The notes under the pieces are model-generated. The model did not search any database. It was not told the origin of the DNA and saw only the letters and a program-made list of their open reading frames with translations. From positions 20,229 through 84,228 of the IMG/VR virus record IMGVR_UViG_3300025426_000021: a stretch of 64,000 nt of DNA. One strand, 5' to 3'. Position 1 is the stretch's first letter, and every line of letters begins with the position of its first letter. The position numbers were made by a program, and so were the translations under genes. Source of the DNA: a virus. Positions 32,433 through 40,342 of the stretch are shown here, one piece after another.

Positions 32433-33077
32433 TTATTTTTTATCAAGTAAAAGTTTGTTTATTCTCTTTAATCCTTCCATTATAATTTTCTTAGCTCTGG
32501 ATGAGTTATTCAATCGCATTTTAAACTTAACAATATCTGTTGCAACCGTCTTTAAATAGATTTCTTTATCTTGGGCTTGCATGCTATTGAATATGTATTC
32601 AAAGTTTGAAAGAGATAGTAAAACATATAAATTGATATGTTTGTTTCTATAATCTTCTAGACTTCTCCATGTATAACCAGCTTTTTGATTACAGTACTGT
32701 TCTAGAGTTATTTGTTCATTAATACAAGTAGTAGCCAGATACTTTAAGGATTCAAGAATATGTTTAATGTGGCCATCAGTGTCGGGTAGTTCTTCGGCCC
32801 TCTGACTTTGTAAGAGAGAGTAACAGGCAATGGCTTTTTGCGTGAGGTAGAAGTTGAGCGGGAAGTGTTCTTCGTCTTTGTAGATGACATAGGGTGCTAA
32901 TAAAAAGTCTTTAATGTTTATTTGAGGGAATCGTTTAAAAAACATATCCAAACGAACGCAAAGTATACCATCTGGGGTTTTATCAAACCCTTCAAAGTCT
33001 TTACGTGCTTTCCAAGGCTTGTTTTGATGACCTCTAGATACACTTAAATATGTGTTGTAAACTTGTTCTACGCTCAT
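32433..33077 (-). CDS. Possible helicase loader (T4 gp59-like)
   Basis: The 214-residue protein has nearly the length of T4 gp59 (217) and the same place, directly upstream of gp32. The start VEQVYNTYLSVSRGHQNKPW with LDMFFKRFPQINIKDFLLAPYVI loosely follows gp59 (a VYKLYL start, then a helix with KYFFQKL and LIFISNLVANQ). The rest is all-helical, as in gp59. The likeness is weak at the sequence level, so the call rests on synteny, length and helical plan. If right, it loads gp41 onto gp32-coated forks. Confidence 0.5.
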   Translation of the reverse strand: MSVEQVYNTYLSVSRGHQNKPWKARKDFEGFDKTPDGILCVRLDMFFKRFPQINIKDFLLAPYVIYKDEEHFPLNFYLTQKAIACYSLLQSQRAEELPDTDGHIKHILESLKYLATTCINEQITLEQYCNQKAGYTWRSLEDYRNKHINLYVLLSLSNFEYIFNSMQAQDKEIYLKTVATDIVKFKMRLNNSSRAKKIIMEGLKRINKLLLDKK

Positions 33078-33379
33078 TAAGAGCTATATTGTAGTATCTC
33101 TCTAACAACTTTGCTACGGCAAAGGTTACTATTGTACTTTAAAAATAGTAATATTGCCTCTCTTTCGCTATCAGTATCAGTTAGTTCCATGAAGATTTTA
33201 CGGTACAATTTATTTTTGACTATTAATGAAAATATAGTCACATTGTTAAGTTTTTTATTGTGAATAATAGAACAAAATGAACCAAACTTAATAAGTTCAA
33301 TCTCAAGCTCATCTCTAGCCAGTTGGCTAATAGGAGTTTCTATGACAGCTTCTTGTAGTGCACCTACTATGCCAGACAT
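33077..33379 (-). CDS. Unknown small protein upstream of the gp59-like gene
   Basis: The 100-residue product is not recognised. It is helical (LARDELEIELIKFGSFCSII; NNVTIFSLIVKNKLYRKIFM). In T4 the gene before 59 is 33, the late transcription co-activator, so a gp33 counterpart is conceivable, but I see no gp33 sequence features and do not make that call. It overlaps the next start by one base and follows the DHH gene by one base. Confidence 0.6.
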   Translation of the reverse strand: MSGIVGALQEAVIETPISQLARDELEIELIKFGSFCSIIHNKKLNNVTIFSLIVKNKLYRKIFMELTDTDSEREAILLFLKYNSNLCRSKVVREILQYSS

Positions 33380-33380
33380 A

Positions 33381-34301
33381 TTATGTTAGTGGCGTGAGTA
33401 GTTTGGTGAAATTTAAAAACGTTTCCGTTACTTTTCCACCCGCTGCATATTCATGTCCGCCTCCTTCGCAGATTTTAGCAGCTAACTTTGATAAGTCTAC
33501 ATCACATGACTTGTTTTTGCGAAATGATACATGTGAGTTGTTTGAGTTGACAAAGAATACAATATCAGCTGGGTGGGTGTTTATCATGTAATCGCAAATC
33601 TCGTTAACAAACTTTGTACCGTGAGTGCCGTATATTGTACGCTTAGCACCACCTATAGACACCGTTCCTTGATATATTTCAAGAGAAGCTATAGCTTTGT
33701 TTTTACGGTCTACATACTCTTTTATAATAGCTTTCTCCTGTGTAGTAAAAGGATAGAAGCCATTGTAGTATTTTTCTAAAAATATTTCAGCACGCTGTTT
33801 TGTAGACGTCTTTTGCGTGTTCGTGTAAAGGCAGTTCAGTTCATATGTTTCAGGTAACTTAAACTGGTAACAATCATAATCATCAGCAAGGGCAATAAAA
33901 TATTTTTGTTGCTGGGTCAGTTTAGTCAACTTACCTAATGTCTTAAAGTGGTTATAAGCTTTTTTAGCACATGAAGAAGTTTCACTTACATATACTTCTG
34001 CATTTTTATAAACCCCTAATGCATTAACATGTGTTAAATGGTGATCGATAATAACAATATTTTTTCTATCAACTAAGTCAGCATTTTTAGCTACATCTAA
34101 GTCTAAGATGTAAATCTTATCAAAATCGTTTGGGTTATTTTCATTTAACCAGTTTAAATACTCTTTACGAAAGTTGGTTACTGTGGTGATCTTAAAAGCT
34201 ATCTGACCAGGCTCAGCACCGAGTGCCCAATGCAAGGCTAACAAAGCAGCAACTCCATCAATATCGAAGTCGGTAAAAACGTATATCTTGTTAAAGCTCA
34301 C
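33381..34301 (-). CDS. DHH-family phosphoesterase (RecJ/NrnA-like)
   Basis: The 306-residue protein carries the ordered DHH motifs: FTDFDIDGVAALLALHWAL at residues 9-27, YILDLDVAKNADLV near 64, IVIIDHHLTHVNA near 82, and the DHHA1 ending KICEGGGHEYAAGGKV near 285. These coordinate Mn and mark single-strand exonucleases, nanoRNases or exopolyphosphatases. Placed between gp41 and the gp59/gp32 genes, a RecJ-like nuclease or oligonucleotide-recycling role is likely; the substrate is not certain. Confidence 0.82.
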   Translation of the reverse strand: MSFNKIYVFTDFDIDGVAALLALHWALGAEPGQIAFKITTVTNFRKEYLNWLNENNPNDFDKIYILDLDVAKNADLVDRKNIVIIDHHLTHVNALGVYKNAEVYVSETSSCAKKAYNHFKTLGKLTKLTQQQKYFIALADDYDCYQFKLPETYELNCLYTNTQKTSTKQRAEIFLEKYYNGFYPFTTQEKAIIKEYVDRKNKAIASLEIYQGTVSIGGAKRTIYGTHGTKFVNEICDYMINTHPADIVFFVNSNNSHVSFRKNKSCDVDLSKLAAKICEGGGHEYAAGGKVTETFLNFTKLLTPLT

Positions 34302-34316
34302 TATAATCTATTTAAG

Positions 34317-35669
34317 CTACTTGCTTATTTTTTCAAGCTTATTTTCCAAGTCCATTACTTCATCTAAACCACTGCCGGATTTATTACCTGTTAAGCCAAC
34401 ATAGCCTTTATCTTCAGTCAAAGATAATGTGGTATAATCAATACGCATTGCTGTAGCAGCATGCTTTGGACCTAAACGATTCTTTACACCTGCTAGCTTA
34501 ATAACTCCGAGCTCTTGATCACCTTCTTCTTGATAGATAGCCCAAACCACGTCTGCAGTAAACGCTACACCTAAAGATTCAGATACTGTGTCTAAGCTTG
34601 GTTTCTCCATACCTTCACGGTTAGTTTGAATAGCACTGACTACAGGCATATTGAAGAAGTATGATAGTGCTCTTAGTTCTTCTGCAGCCACCTTACCTTG
34701 CTCGTAAGAGTTCTCACCTTGTGATGCCTTTATTAGTCCAAGATAGTCTATCACGAGTATATCCGGTTTTATCCCAGTCTTTACTAAAGACTCAAGATAG
34801 GCCTTAATACCTGCTACGGTAATGGATTTCGGTGGGAATTCCTTAATAATAAGTTTGCGTTTATGTGTTTCAGTAACGCCTTTAAAGTATGAATCTAATG
34901 CACCTATTTGACCTTGTATCTCGTTAATAGGGATTTTAGAAAGATGGCTACTAATACGTTTAGCATACATCATTTCAGGCATTTCTAAAGATATAAGGAC
35001 TGTTGTTAAACCTTTTGCAGCCATATTAGAGGCTACGTTACCTAAAAAGATAGACTTACCTACATTAGTTGGTCCTAAGAACAAATAAAGTGCTCTACCG
35101 TTTTTAGCTAAACCGCCACCGATTTTATCGTCAATAAACTCCCAACCTGTTGGTATTACTTCATTCTTTGTACCAAGTTCATTAATGATCTTTTCGTATT
35201 CACCGAAAAAATCTAAACCGATATCACTTGTTAAGGCTATATTACAAGCCTTTTCAAACATTGATAAGAACTTAGGGTAATCAGCTTTTTCCTTAGATAC
35301 GTCATCTACTATCTTCAATACAGTATTGTATACAGCCTTCTCCTTAAAGAACTGCTCTGTATTAGCAATAAGCTCATCCATATTAAGAGCTGTATCGTAT
35401 TGTTTATATGTTGTTACCGTATCTTTGAATAGTTTTAGATCTTCTTCTTTACTGAGATACGTTTTAATCTCAGTAATAGTAGGTAAAACTTTACGTTTAG
35501 TGTAAAAATCTTTAATAATACCTACAACGAGTCTGTTACCAGGGTTTTTAAAGTTCTCTGGTGCTAAATAATCTAATACTAAAGAAGTATAGTAAGCATT
35601 AGTCAAACATTGACATGCTACAATGTTCTCAAAAAAATCGCTATTAACTTGAAGAGAGTTTTTCTTCAT
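34317..35669 (-). CDS. 41: Replicative DNA helicase (T4 gp41-like, DnaB family)
   Basis: The 450-residue protein (T4 gp41: 475) has an N-terminal helical domain (CQCLTNAYYTSLVLDYLAPE near 14-33) and a RecA-like core: Walker A FLGPTNVGKSIFLGNVA near 195, VLISLEMPEMMYAKRISSHL, DILVIDYLGLIKAS (Walker B) near 300, and PVVSAIQTNREG near 345. It unwinds DNA ahead of the fork and partners with primase gp61. A promoter-like ATAATATATA lies just upstream, behind the uvsX terminator, so transcription restarts here. Confidence 0.93.
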   Translation of the reverse strand: MKKNSLQVNSDFFENIVACQCLTNAYYTSLVLDYLAPENFKNPGNRLVVGIIKDFYTKRKVLPTITEIKTYLSKEEDLKLFKDTVTTYKQYDTALNMDELIANTEQFFKEKAVYNTVLKIVDDVSKEKADYPKFLSMFEKACNIALTSDIGLDFFGEYEKIINELGTKNEVIPTGWEFIDDKIGGGLAKNGRALYLFLGPTNVGKSIFLGNVASNMAAKGLTTVLISLEMPEMMYAKRISSHLSKIPINEIQGQIGALDSYFKGVTETHKRKLIIKEFPPKSITVAGIKAYLESLVKTGIKPDILVIDYLGLIKASQGENSYEQGKVAAEELRALSYFFNMPVVSAIQTNREGMEKPSLDTVSESLGVAFTADVVWAIYQEEGDQELGVIKLAGVKNRLGPKHAATAMRIDYTTLSLTEDKGYVGLTGNKSGSGLDEVMDLENKLEKISK

Positions 35670-35674
35670 TCGTA

Positions 35675-35694
35675 CATTATATATTATAAATTAA
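35675..35694 (-). promoter_or_regulatory. Probable non-late promoter of the gp41 operon
   Basis: On the minus strand TTAATTTATAATATATAATG contains a TATAAT -10-like box (35683-35688) about 14 nt before the gp41 start. It is nearly identical to the sequence upstream of uvsY (54365-54385). It follows the uvsX terminator. No clear -35 box is seen. Confidence 0.5.
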
Positions 35695-35720
35695 AAAAAG
35701 CTAAGGTTGCCCTTAGCTTT
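35691..35720 (-). terminator. Terminator after uvsX
   Basis: AAAGCTAAGG and CCTTAGCTTT form a perfect 10-bp stem with a 4-base loop (TTGC). T-runs follow on both strands. It lies 6 bases past the uvsX stop on the minus strand and just before the gp41 promoter. Confidence 0.92.
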
Positions 35721-35725
35721 TCTTT

Positions 35726-36862
35726 TTATTCTTTTGTAAGCTTTTCAGCCTCGTCTAGAACTGAGTTACTTGACCCGTACCCGACTTTCTCTTTAAGAGT
35801 CTGTTCGAGTACCGGTAGTACTTTCTTATCCCAAAACTCGGTATCGTTTTCCCAAGTTTTTCTATAACCGATCTTCTCTCCATTAAACTGAAACGTAGAA
35901 CCGGTTTGTTGAATAACTCCAAACGCTACTGCCATATCAGCTAAGCCAGCATAGCGACTTAAACCAGTACGGAAGTTATTGTATAGTTCTGCCTTCAAGA
36001 AAGCAGGTACAAAGCGGTTCTTAACTGTCATTGCTGACAATGTAACACCGCTTACGTTATGAGCTACCGCGATTGATTCTTCTCCTTCGTTCTTGTCGAT
36101 TTTTTCGTTTCTAGTCGCAAGCTGTACGAGCAGAGAAGCAAGATAAATAGGGCCAGAACCACCGGACTGTTTTTTAACCAATTCAGGATAGAGTGAAGTT
36201 GGGTTATCATAAATGTGATTAGTAAAAAGAATAGGCACACGAGCCTTAGCTGCTTTAAAGGTTAAAGCGCGCATCATAGACTTCATTGCTTTAGCTTTTG
36301 TACCCATATCTGCTGCGTCCTTACCTTCTGTAACGTCACGAAGCTCTTTAGCGCTTGCTAAATTACCAAGACTATCAATAGCTATAATAACCTTTAAGTT
36401 AGGGTCATTAGCTGCAATAATCTTATCTAAGAATGTAGCGATTTGGTTACGACAGTCTTCTACTGTTTCTACTGGATAGTATTTTAAGCGTTTTGGATCA
36501 ATACCAACACCCTCTGCAGATTGCTTATCTACTGCTGCTTCCGTATCCCAGACAGCAGCAAAGTAGCCTTTCTTTTGAGCGTTTGCAATGATCTTATTAA
36601 CAATAAGCGTCTTACCCGCACCGGAAGGCCCGGAAAAACCAGTAACCCTACCAACAGGAATACCCTTGTAAAGAGATCCAGAAAAGATAGCATTAAGTGC
36701 ATAAGAGCCTGTATCGATCCAGTCGCCTACAATAGAAAGAGAGTTATCATCTGAAAGCAGAGATGCATCTGCATTTAGTGCATCTACTGCTTCAAAGATA
36801 TCTTTCATTGACGAAACCTTAGTCTCGTCATTGTTTACGTCTGTACGTGGTTTACGTGCCAT
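35726..36862 (-). CDS. uvsX: RecA-like recombinase UvsX
   Basis: The 378-residue protein (T4 UvsX: 391) has Walker A GFSGPSGAGKTLIVNKII near residue 55, AVWDTEAAVDK, Walker B VIIAIDSLGNLAS near 130, VPILFTNHIYDN near 190 and KKQSGGSGPIYLAS (DNA-binding loop 2). It forms filaments on gp32-coated ssDNA for strand exchange and recombination-dependent replication, helped by UvsY. The ATG at 36862 (MARKPRTDV) is preferred because an in-frame ATG at 36883 overlaps the upstream gene. A strong terminator follows. Confidence 0.93.
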   Translation of the reverse strand: MARKPRTDVNNDETKVSSMKDIFEAVDALNADASLLSDDNSLSIVGDWIDTGSYALNAIFSGSLYKGIPVGRVTGFSGPSGAGKTLIVNKIIANAQKKGYFAAVWDTEAAVDKQSAEGVGIDPKRLKYYPVETVEDCRNQIATFLDKIIAANDPNLKVIIAIDSLGNLASAKELRDVTEGKDAADMGTKAKAMKSMMRALTFKAAKARVPILFTNHIYDNPTSLYPELVKKQSGGSGPIYLASLLVQLATRNEKIDKNEGEESIAVAHNVSGVTLSAMTVKNRFVPAFLKAELYNNFRTGLSRYAGLADMAVAFGVIQQTGSTFQFNGEKIGYRKTWENDTEFWDKKVLPVLEQTLKEKVGYGSSNSVLDEAEKLTKE

Positions 36863-36863
36863 A

Positions 36864-37211
36864 TTATTTAGCTTCGTCGTCAAACAACTTTACTACAGGT
36901 GTATTAGCGTTAATAGCTGTAGTAGCGAACATTTGTGCGTATTGTAGTTGTAGGTTAGCTTCAAGTTCAACGTCACTTACTACTACAGTAGACTTAGAAT
37001 ACGTCCAGTTAGCAAACTCATCACGATTTGCTGTAAACTCTCTAAAGAATACAGGATAGAGTTGTACTTGTAGTTTCTTGTCTGGTGTAGGTGTAACCTG
37101 TAAGATAACAGGCTTAGTTACTGTTAAAGTAGTTTTATCTTCACTTACTAGAGTGGCGATAATCGTACGTTGAATATTATCTAGGAATGTTACTAGTTTA
37201 TCTTGGCTCAT
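36864..37211 (-). CDS. Unknown protein upstream of uvsX
   Basis: The 115-residue product is not recognised. It looks like a compact beta-rich protein with an N-terminal helix (KLVTFLDNIQRTIIATLVSE) and strands (VTKPVILQVTPTPDKKLQVQ). Its stop is one base from the preferred uvsX start. Probably co-transcribed with uvsX and queF. Confidence 0.65.
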   Translation of the reverse strand: MSQDKLVTFLDNIQRTIIATLVSEDKTTLTVTKPVILQVTPTPDKKLQVQLYPVFFREFTANRDEFANWTYSKSTVVVSDVELEANLQLQYAQMFATTAINANTPVVKLFDDEAK

Positions 37212-37247
37212 ATGTTTATATTAATATAGTTTTTGTTTTAATCAAGG

Positions 37248-38165
37248 TTATTGACGAGGAAACTTAAAATAAGGGTACTTTGAGTTTATTAAATGTTGAT
37301 CTAATAGTTTTTTATCAGATGCACGAGTTGGCACGATGTCCCAGCCACCACGACGGGCATAAAAACAAGTTACCATAAGTTCATCTGGTTCTAATAAGTC
37401 CCAAAGACGTTTATAAGCAGCTTCACAGATTTCTTCATGGAAATGACATTCATTACGGAATGATACGATCCATTCTAGTAAAGATTGTTCAGTTACTTCT
37501 TTATCGCTTTTATAGTAGATAAAGATATCACCTGAATCTGGTTGCTTTGTAATCTTACAGTTAGAACGTAATAGAGTGCTCATATAGAAGTGCTTTTTAT
37601 TCACTTCAGATTCATTAGCTACTAACAAATCAGCTGATTCGTTGAATATTGTAAACTTAATACTTTCTGCGCTCTTAATACTTTCTAACGGTAACCAGAT
37701 ACCAGGATCATAATCTCTTAACCAAACTTCACGAGCAGCAAAGTCTTTTATTTGTACTTGTGGAAATAGATCAACTTCTACATCTGTCTCTAATAGTTTA
37801 GATAGGTCTTCTGAAGCAGTCTTTTTAATATTGTTTAATGCTTCTGCTACAGTCTTACCCATAGGCTGCATATTAAATGAGTTCCAGTAGAGCTTCATTG
37901 ACTTAGACTCTACAATATAAGGGTTAGTAGCTGGATACACTACTTTAGCAACACAGGTAACAGGTAAACCGTTATTTGTTAATGCACTACATTCATAACC
38001 GTTCCAGATATCGTAACCTACGAATGGTAAGGAATCGTTCTGTAAACCTAAGTAGGTACGATTGCGTTGACGTTCTTCACGCACTAAGATCTCAGGCGTG
38101 TAGGTGGTAGGAGAATCAACTCTCTGACCAAGTACTTTGTCAATATTATTAGTATTATAGCTCAT
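37248..38165 (-). CDS. queF: QueF, NADPH-dependent preQ0 reductase (bimodular type)
   Basis: The 305-residue protein is close in length and order to bimodular E. coli QueF (282). Residues 86-100, ESKSMKLYWNSFNMQ, are the family signature binding preQ0 and NADPH. The catalytic Cys203 and Asp210 lie in TLLRSNCKITKQPDSGD, matching SNCLITHQPDWG of E. coli. SFRNECHFHEEI holds the His243-Glu244 substrate pair, and CFYARRGGWDIVP ends the domain. It reduces preQ0 to preQ1. It overlaps the P-loop kinase gene by 11 bases and is three genes downstream of the DpdA-like gene. Confidence 0.9.
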   Translation of the reverse strand: MSYNTNNIDKVLGQRVDSPTTYTPEILVREERQRNRTYLGLQNDSLPFVGYDIWNGYECSALTNNGLPVTCVAKVVYPATNPYIVESKSMKLYWNSFNMQPMGKTVAEALNNIKKTASEDLSKLLETDVEVDLFPQVQIKDFAAREVWLRDYDPGIWLPLESIKSAESIKFTIFNESADLLVANESEVNKKHFYMSTLLRSNCKITKQPDSGDIFIYYKSDKEVTEQSLLEWIVSFRNECHFHEEICEAAYKRLWDLLEPDELMVTCFYARRGGWDIVPTRASDKKLLDQHLINSKYPYFKFPRQ

Positions 38166-38730
38166 TGGTAAAATCTTTCTTTAAGTTATCAGTTACAATC
38201 TTAACTCTATCTTCTACAGAACCCATTACATAAACAAGTTTATCTGTAGGCATTGAATGGTGTTTTAGATAAAAGTCAAACTGCTTAACAACACCATCAA
38301 AAAACTCCTTACCTGTACTTCTCTCACCATCATCTTTTACTTCAAGTTCAGGTACAACATAAAAAATCTTATCATATACTTTTAGCAGTTCTTCATAAAC
38401 AGCTAAAGCAGCTTGATACACATCTTTACTAACTTGACCTTTTTCATAAAAGTAAGTCGTGTAAGCAATACCATCTAAAGCACCTCTATCTAATATCCAG
38501 TTACCCGGAGTTAAACCGTACTCTAAATGTCTAGCCATTATCAAATACTGAGTTAAAGAAGTACCGCCTTCATTAATAGGTACATTTAAATCTTTAAGAC
38601 CTCTCGTTAGATTAGTTCTAAAACTAAAATGCTGATCGTCTAAAAACAGATCATCTTTTAGTGCTTTTACTAACGTTGTCTTACCTTGTGAATGAGCGCC
38701 ACAGATTGCAGCTTTATAGTTTGATCTCAT
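38155..38730 (-). CDS. P-loop NTPase/kinase-like protein (AAA_28 type)
   Basis: The 191-residue protein has Walker A AAICGAHSQGKTTLVKAL near residue 8 and WILDRGALDGIAYTTYFYE near 78, a DR-x-x-xD lid-side motif typical of nucleoside/nucleotide kinases and NadR-like ATPases. It could phosphorylate a nucleotide or cofactor, but the substrate is not readable. It overlaps queF and follows the formyltransferase-like gene by three bases. A second such protein is encoded at 59200-59919 beside queD/queE, so the pairing with 7-deazaguanine genes occurs twice. Confidence 0.72.
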   Translation of the reverse strand: MRSNYKAAICGAHSQGKTTLVKALKDDLFLDDQHFSFRTNLTRGLKDLNVPINEGGTSLTQYLIMARHLEYGLTPGNWILDRGALDGIAYTTYFYEKGQVSKDVYQAALAVYEELLKVYDKIFYVVPELEVKDDGERSTGKEFFDGVVKQFDFYLKHHSMPTDKLVYVMGSVEDRVKIVTDNLKKDFTNEL

Positions 38731-38733
38731 AAG

Positions 38734-39312
38734 TTATTTATTTAATAGGCTTTTGCGCATAAAGCCAACCCAATTTTCGATTGCCAGTTTATGCAGTCTT
38801 CCAATATAATCGTCTAAGCTATCAAATTCATTGTAGATATTCTTGCTATAAAACTCTTTCTCAGACACTACTTTACCAGCATCTACTTCAGGTATAACTT
38901 CATGTATAACGTGTCCGTGCTGATAGTAAGGTCTTTCGGCGTGACTGAACCACACTTTAGCCTGAGGATCTTTACCTTTTAACTCAGGAAACTTAGTTAT
39001 AAGACCTGGATGTCCGTTGTATATCTTGAATCTACCGCAGATCTGTGGCGGTAGTATACGAAGATAACCGTGAAGAGTAATAATATCGGTATGCTTAATA
39101 GCCTCTCTATATTCTTCTACTGTTGGTTTCTTAGGTAAAAATATAAAACGATCAAAACATTTTTCTAGAAGATTAGGATTGATTTTGTCCATATCTTCAA
39201 AGCTTTTATTAGTTATGATTGCATCTGGAAACCTACCGATATGCTTAGATATCTCATATATCTCAGATCCACTCTGAGAGAAAAAGGTTTTCCAGATTAA
39301 GGTACGTTTCAT
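38734..39312 (-). CDS. Formyltransferase-fold protein (PurN/Fmt-like)
   Basis: The 192-residue protein carries the formyltransferase active-site order: HGYLRILPPQICGRFKIYNGHPGLITKFPELKGKDP at about 83-118, in which Asn and His of Y-N-G-H-P match Asn106 and His108 of PurN, and HVIHEVIPEVDAGKVVS, whose Asp matches Asp144. It would transfer a formyl group from 10-formyl-tetrahydrofolate. The acceptor is unknown: a purine precursor, a sugar amine or a modified base. It sits between the kinase-like and DpdA-like genes; a link to DNA modification is possible. Confidence 0.78.
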   Translation of the reverse strand: MKRTLIWKTFFSQSGSEIYEISKHIGRFPDAIITNKSFEDMDKINPNLLEKCFDRFIFLPKKPTVEEYREAIKHTDIITLHGYLRILPPQICGRFKIYNGHPGLITKFPELKGKDPQAKVWFSHAERPYYQHGHVIHEVIPEVDAGKVVSEKEFYSKNIYNEFDSLDDYIGRLHKLAIENWVGFMRKSLLNK

Positions 39313-39539
39313 ATGTTTAGTCGATACCCTATTGTATTATCACTAAAGAAAATTACAAGTGTAAAGTCAACAATACCGTGTTTTATTAGGTAAGGTTTAA
39401 CATCTGCAAGCTCTTTTACCGGGAGTTCATGATTACGAATACAATCCCAGAAAGAATAATCGCGGATATAAACAGAATCGGCCAGTAAGTGAGGATAGTT
39501 TGCATGTACAGAATTAGTTATAGCTTCTAAAGTTGTCAT
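39309..39539 (-). CDS. Unknown small protein
   Basis: The 76-residue product is not recognised (VHANYPHLLADSVYIRDYSF; YLIKHGIVDFTLVIFFSDNT). Four-base overlaps with both the DpdA-like gene upstream and the formyltransferase-like gene downstream place it firmly within the modification operon. Confidence 0.65.
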   Translation of the reverse strand: MTTLEAITNSVHANYPHLLADSVYIRDYSFWDCIRNHELPVKELADVKPYLIKHGIVDFTLVIFFSDNTIGYRLNI

Positions 39540-40342
39540 CCATTAACATAGTTTCTAAACTGAATCAGATTGCTTGCAATGATTCTTTCTTGTATTTCAT
39601 CTGGTACTACATCTAAAAGATCTACAAGTTTGGTAGATTCTTTCTTCCAGTTACCAATAACATCAGAATATCTTACTCTTTTAATACCATGTACAATAGG
39701 AGAAGAAGTATCTAGTGTTTCGATCCAGTTATATTCAGGTCCTTGATAGAAACTAAACTCTCTTGGGTGTGCACAACCTAATAAATGATGAGGTTTATCT
39801 TTATTAATGATACCGTCATTCATTAACTGAGTTAAAGTTATTACTCTACCCATCATATAAGATACCCACTTGTTAGGATGAGGAAATGCTTTAAGGTAAT
39901 AAGAATAGTCAAATGAAATAGCTAGTTTATCTACGCCGATCTCTTGATCTAGTGCTACATAACACTTAACTAGTTCACCGTAAGTCTTTCCTTGCACAAC
40001 ACCAATAGTTTTAGAGCTACTAACAAAGTCCCAATCTTTCCATAAGCACTTCTTAGCTGAATCAATAGTACCTTGACAATCTTCTAACACGTCTGGTATA
40101 ATATATTCTGTAGGGTTAAGCTTTTGTATCCAGTGAGCATAACGTTTAGAGTCAAAAGAGGTACCTAACTCAAATATAGAGTTATCTAATAAAACATGCC
40201 TACCACCTTTAACACTGTCTTCAAAGAACTTGTAGTATTGCGGGTGAGTTTCAAAGAGGTGCACGAGTGCATAGCAGTAATCGTTGTATGTACGAGATAT
40301 CTCGAGCATACTTAAGGGAGATTCGTGTGATATTTTAATCAT
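39536..40342 (-). CDS. Compact tRNA-guanine-transglycosylase-like protein, candidate DNA transglycosylase (DpdA-like)
   Basis: The 268-residue protein follows the TGT barrel motif order. VLLDNSIFELG (D53) aligns with VLTDSGGFQ, YIIPDVLED (D84/D88) with the second Asp region, IGVVQGKTYGEL (113-124) with GIVQGG, DKLAISFDYS with the YAIGG strand, and HHLLGCAHPREF then IETLDTSSPIVHG (D211) with LMGVG and the nucleophile Asp of MFDCVMPTR. It lacks the C-terminal zinc-binding Cys/His set of tRNA enzymes. With folE, queC/D/E and queF present, the likely role is exchanging guanine in phage DNA for preQ0 or preQ1. It overlaps the gp43 gene by four bases. Confidence 0.68.
   Translation of the reverse strand: MIKISHESPLSMLEISRTYNDYCYALVHLFETHPQYYKFFEDSVKGGRHVLLDNSIFELGTSFDSKRYAHWIQKLNPTEYIIPDVLEDCQGTIDSAKKCLWKDWDFVSSSKTIGVVQGKTYGELVKCYVALDQEIGVDKLAISFDYSYYLKAFPHPNKWVSYMMGRVITLTQLMNDGIINKDKPHHLLGCAHPREFSFYQGPEYNWIETLDTSSPIVHGIKRVRYSDVIGNWKKESTKLVDLLDVVPDEIQERIIASNLIQFRNYVNG

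Noticed and set aside
33077-33379. Calling this gene gp33, the late co-activator, from its place before the gp59-like gene
   Set aside because: Position alone fits; no gp33 sequence features or clamp-binding tail were seen.
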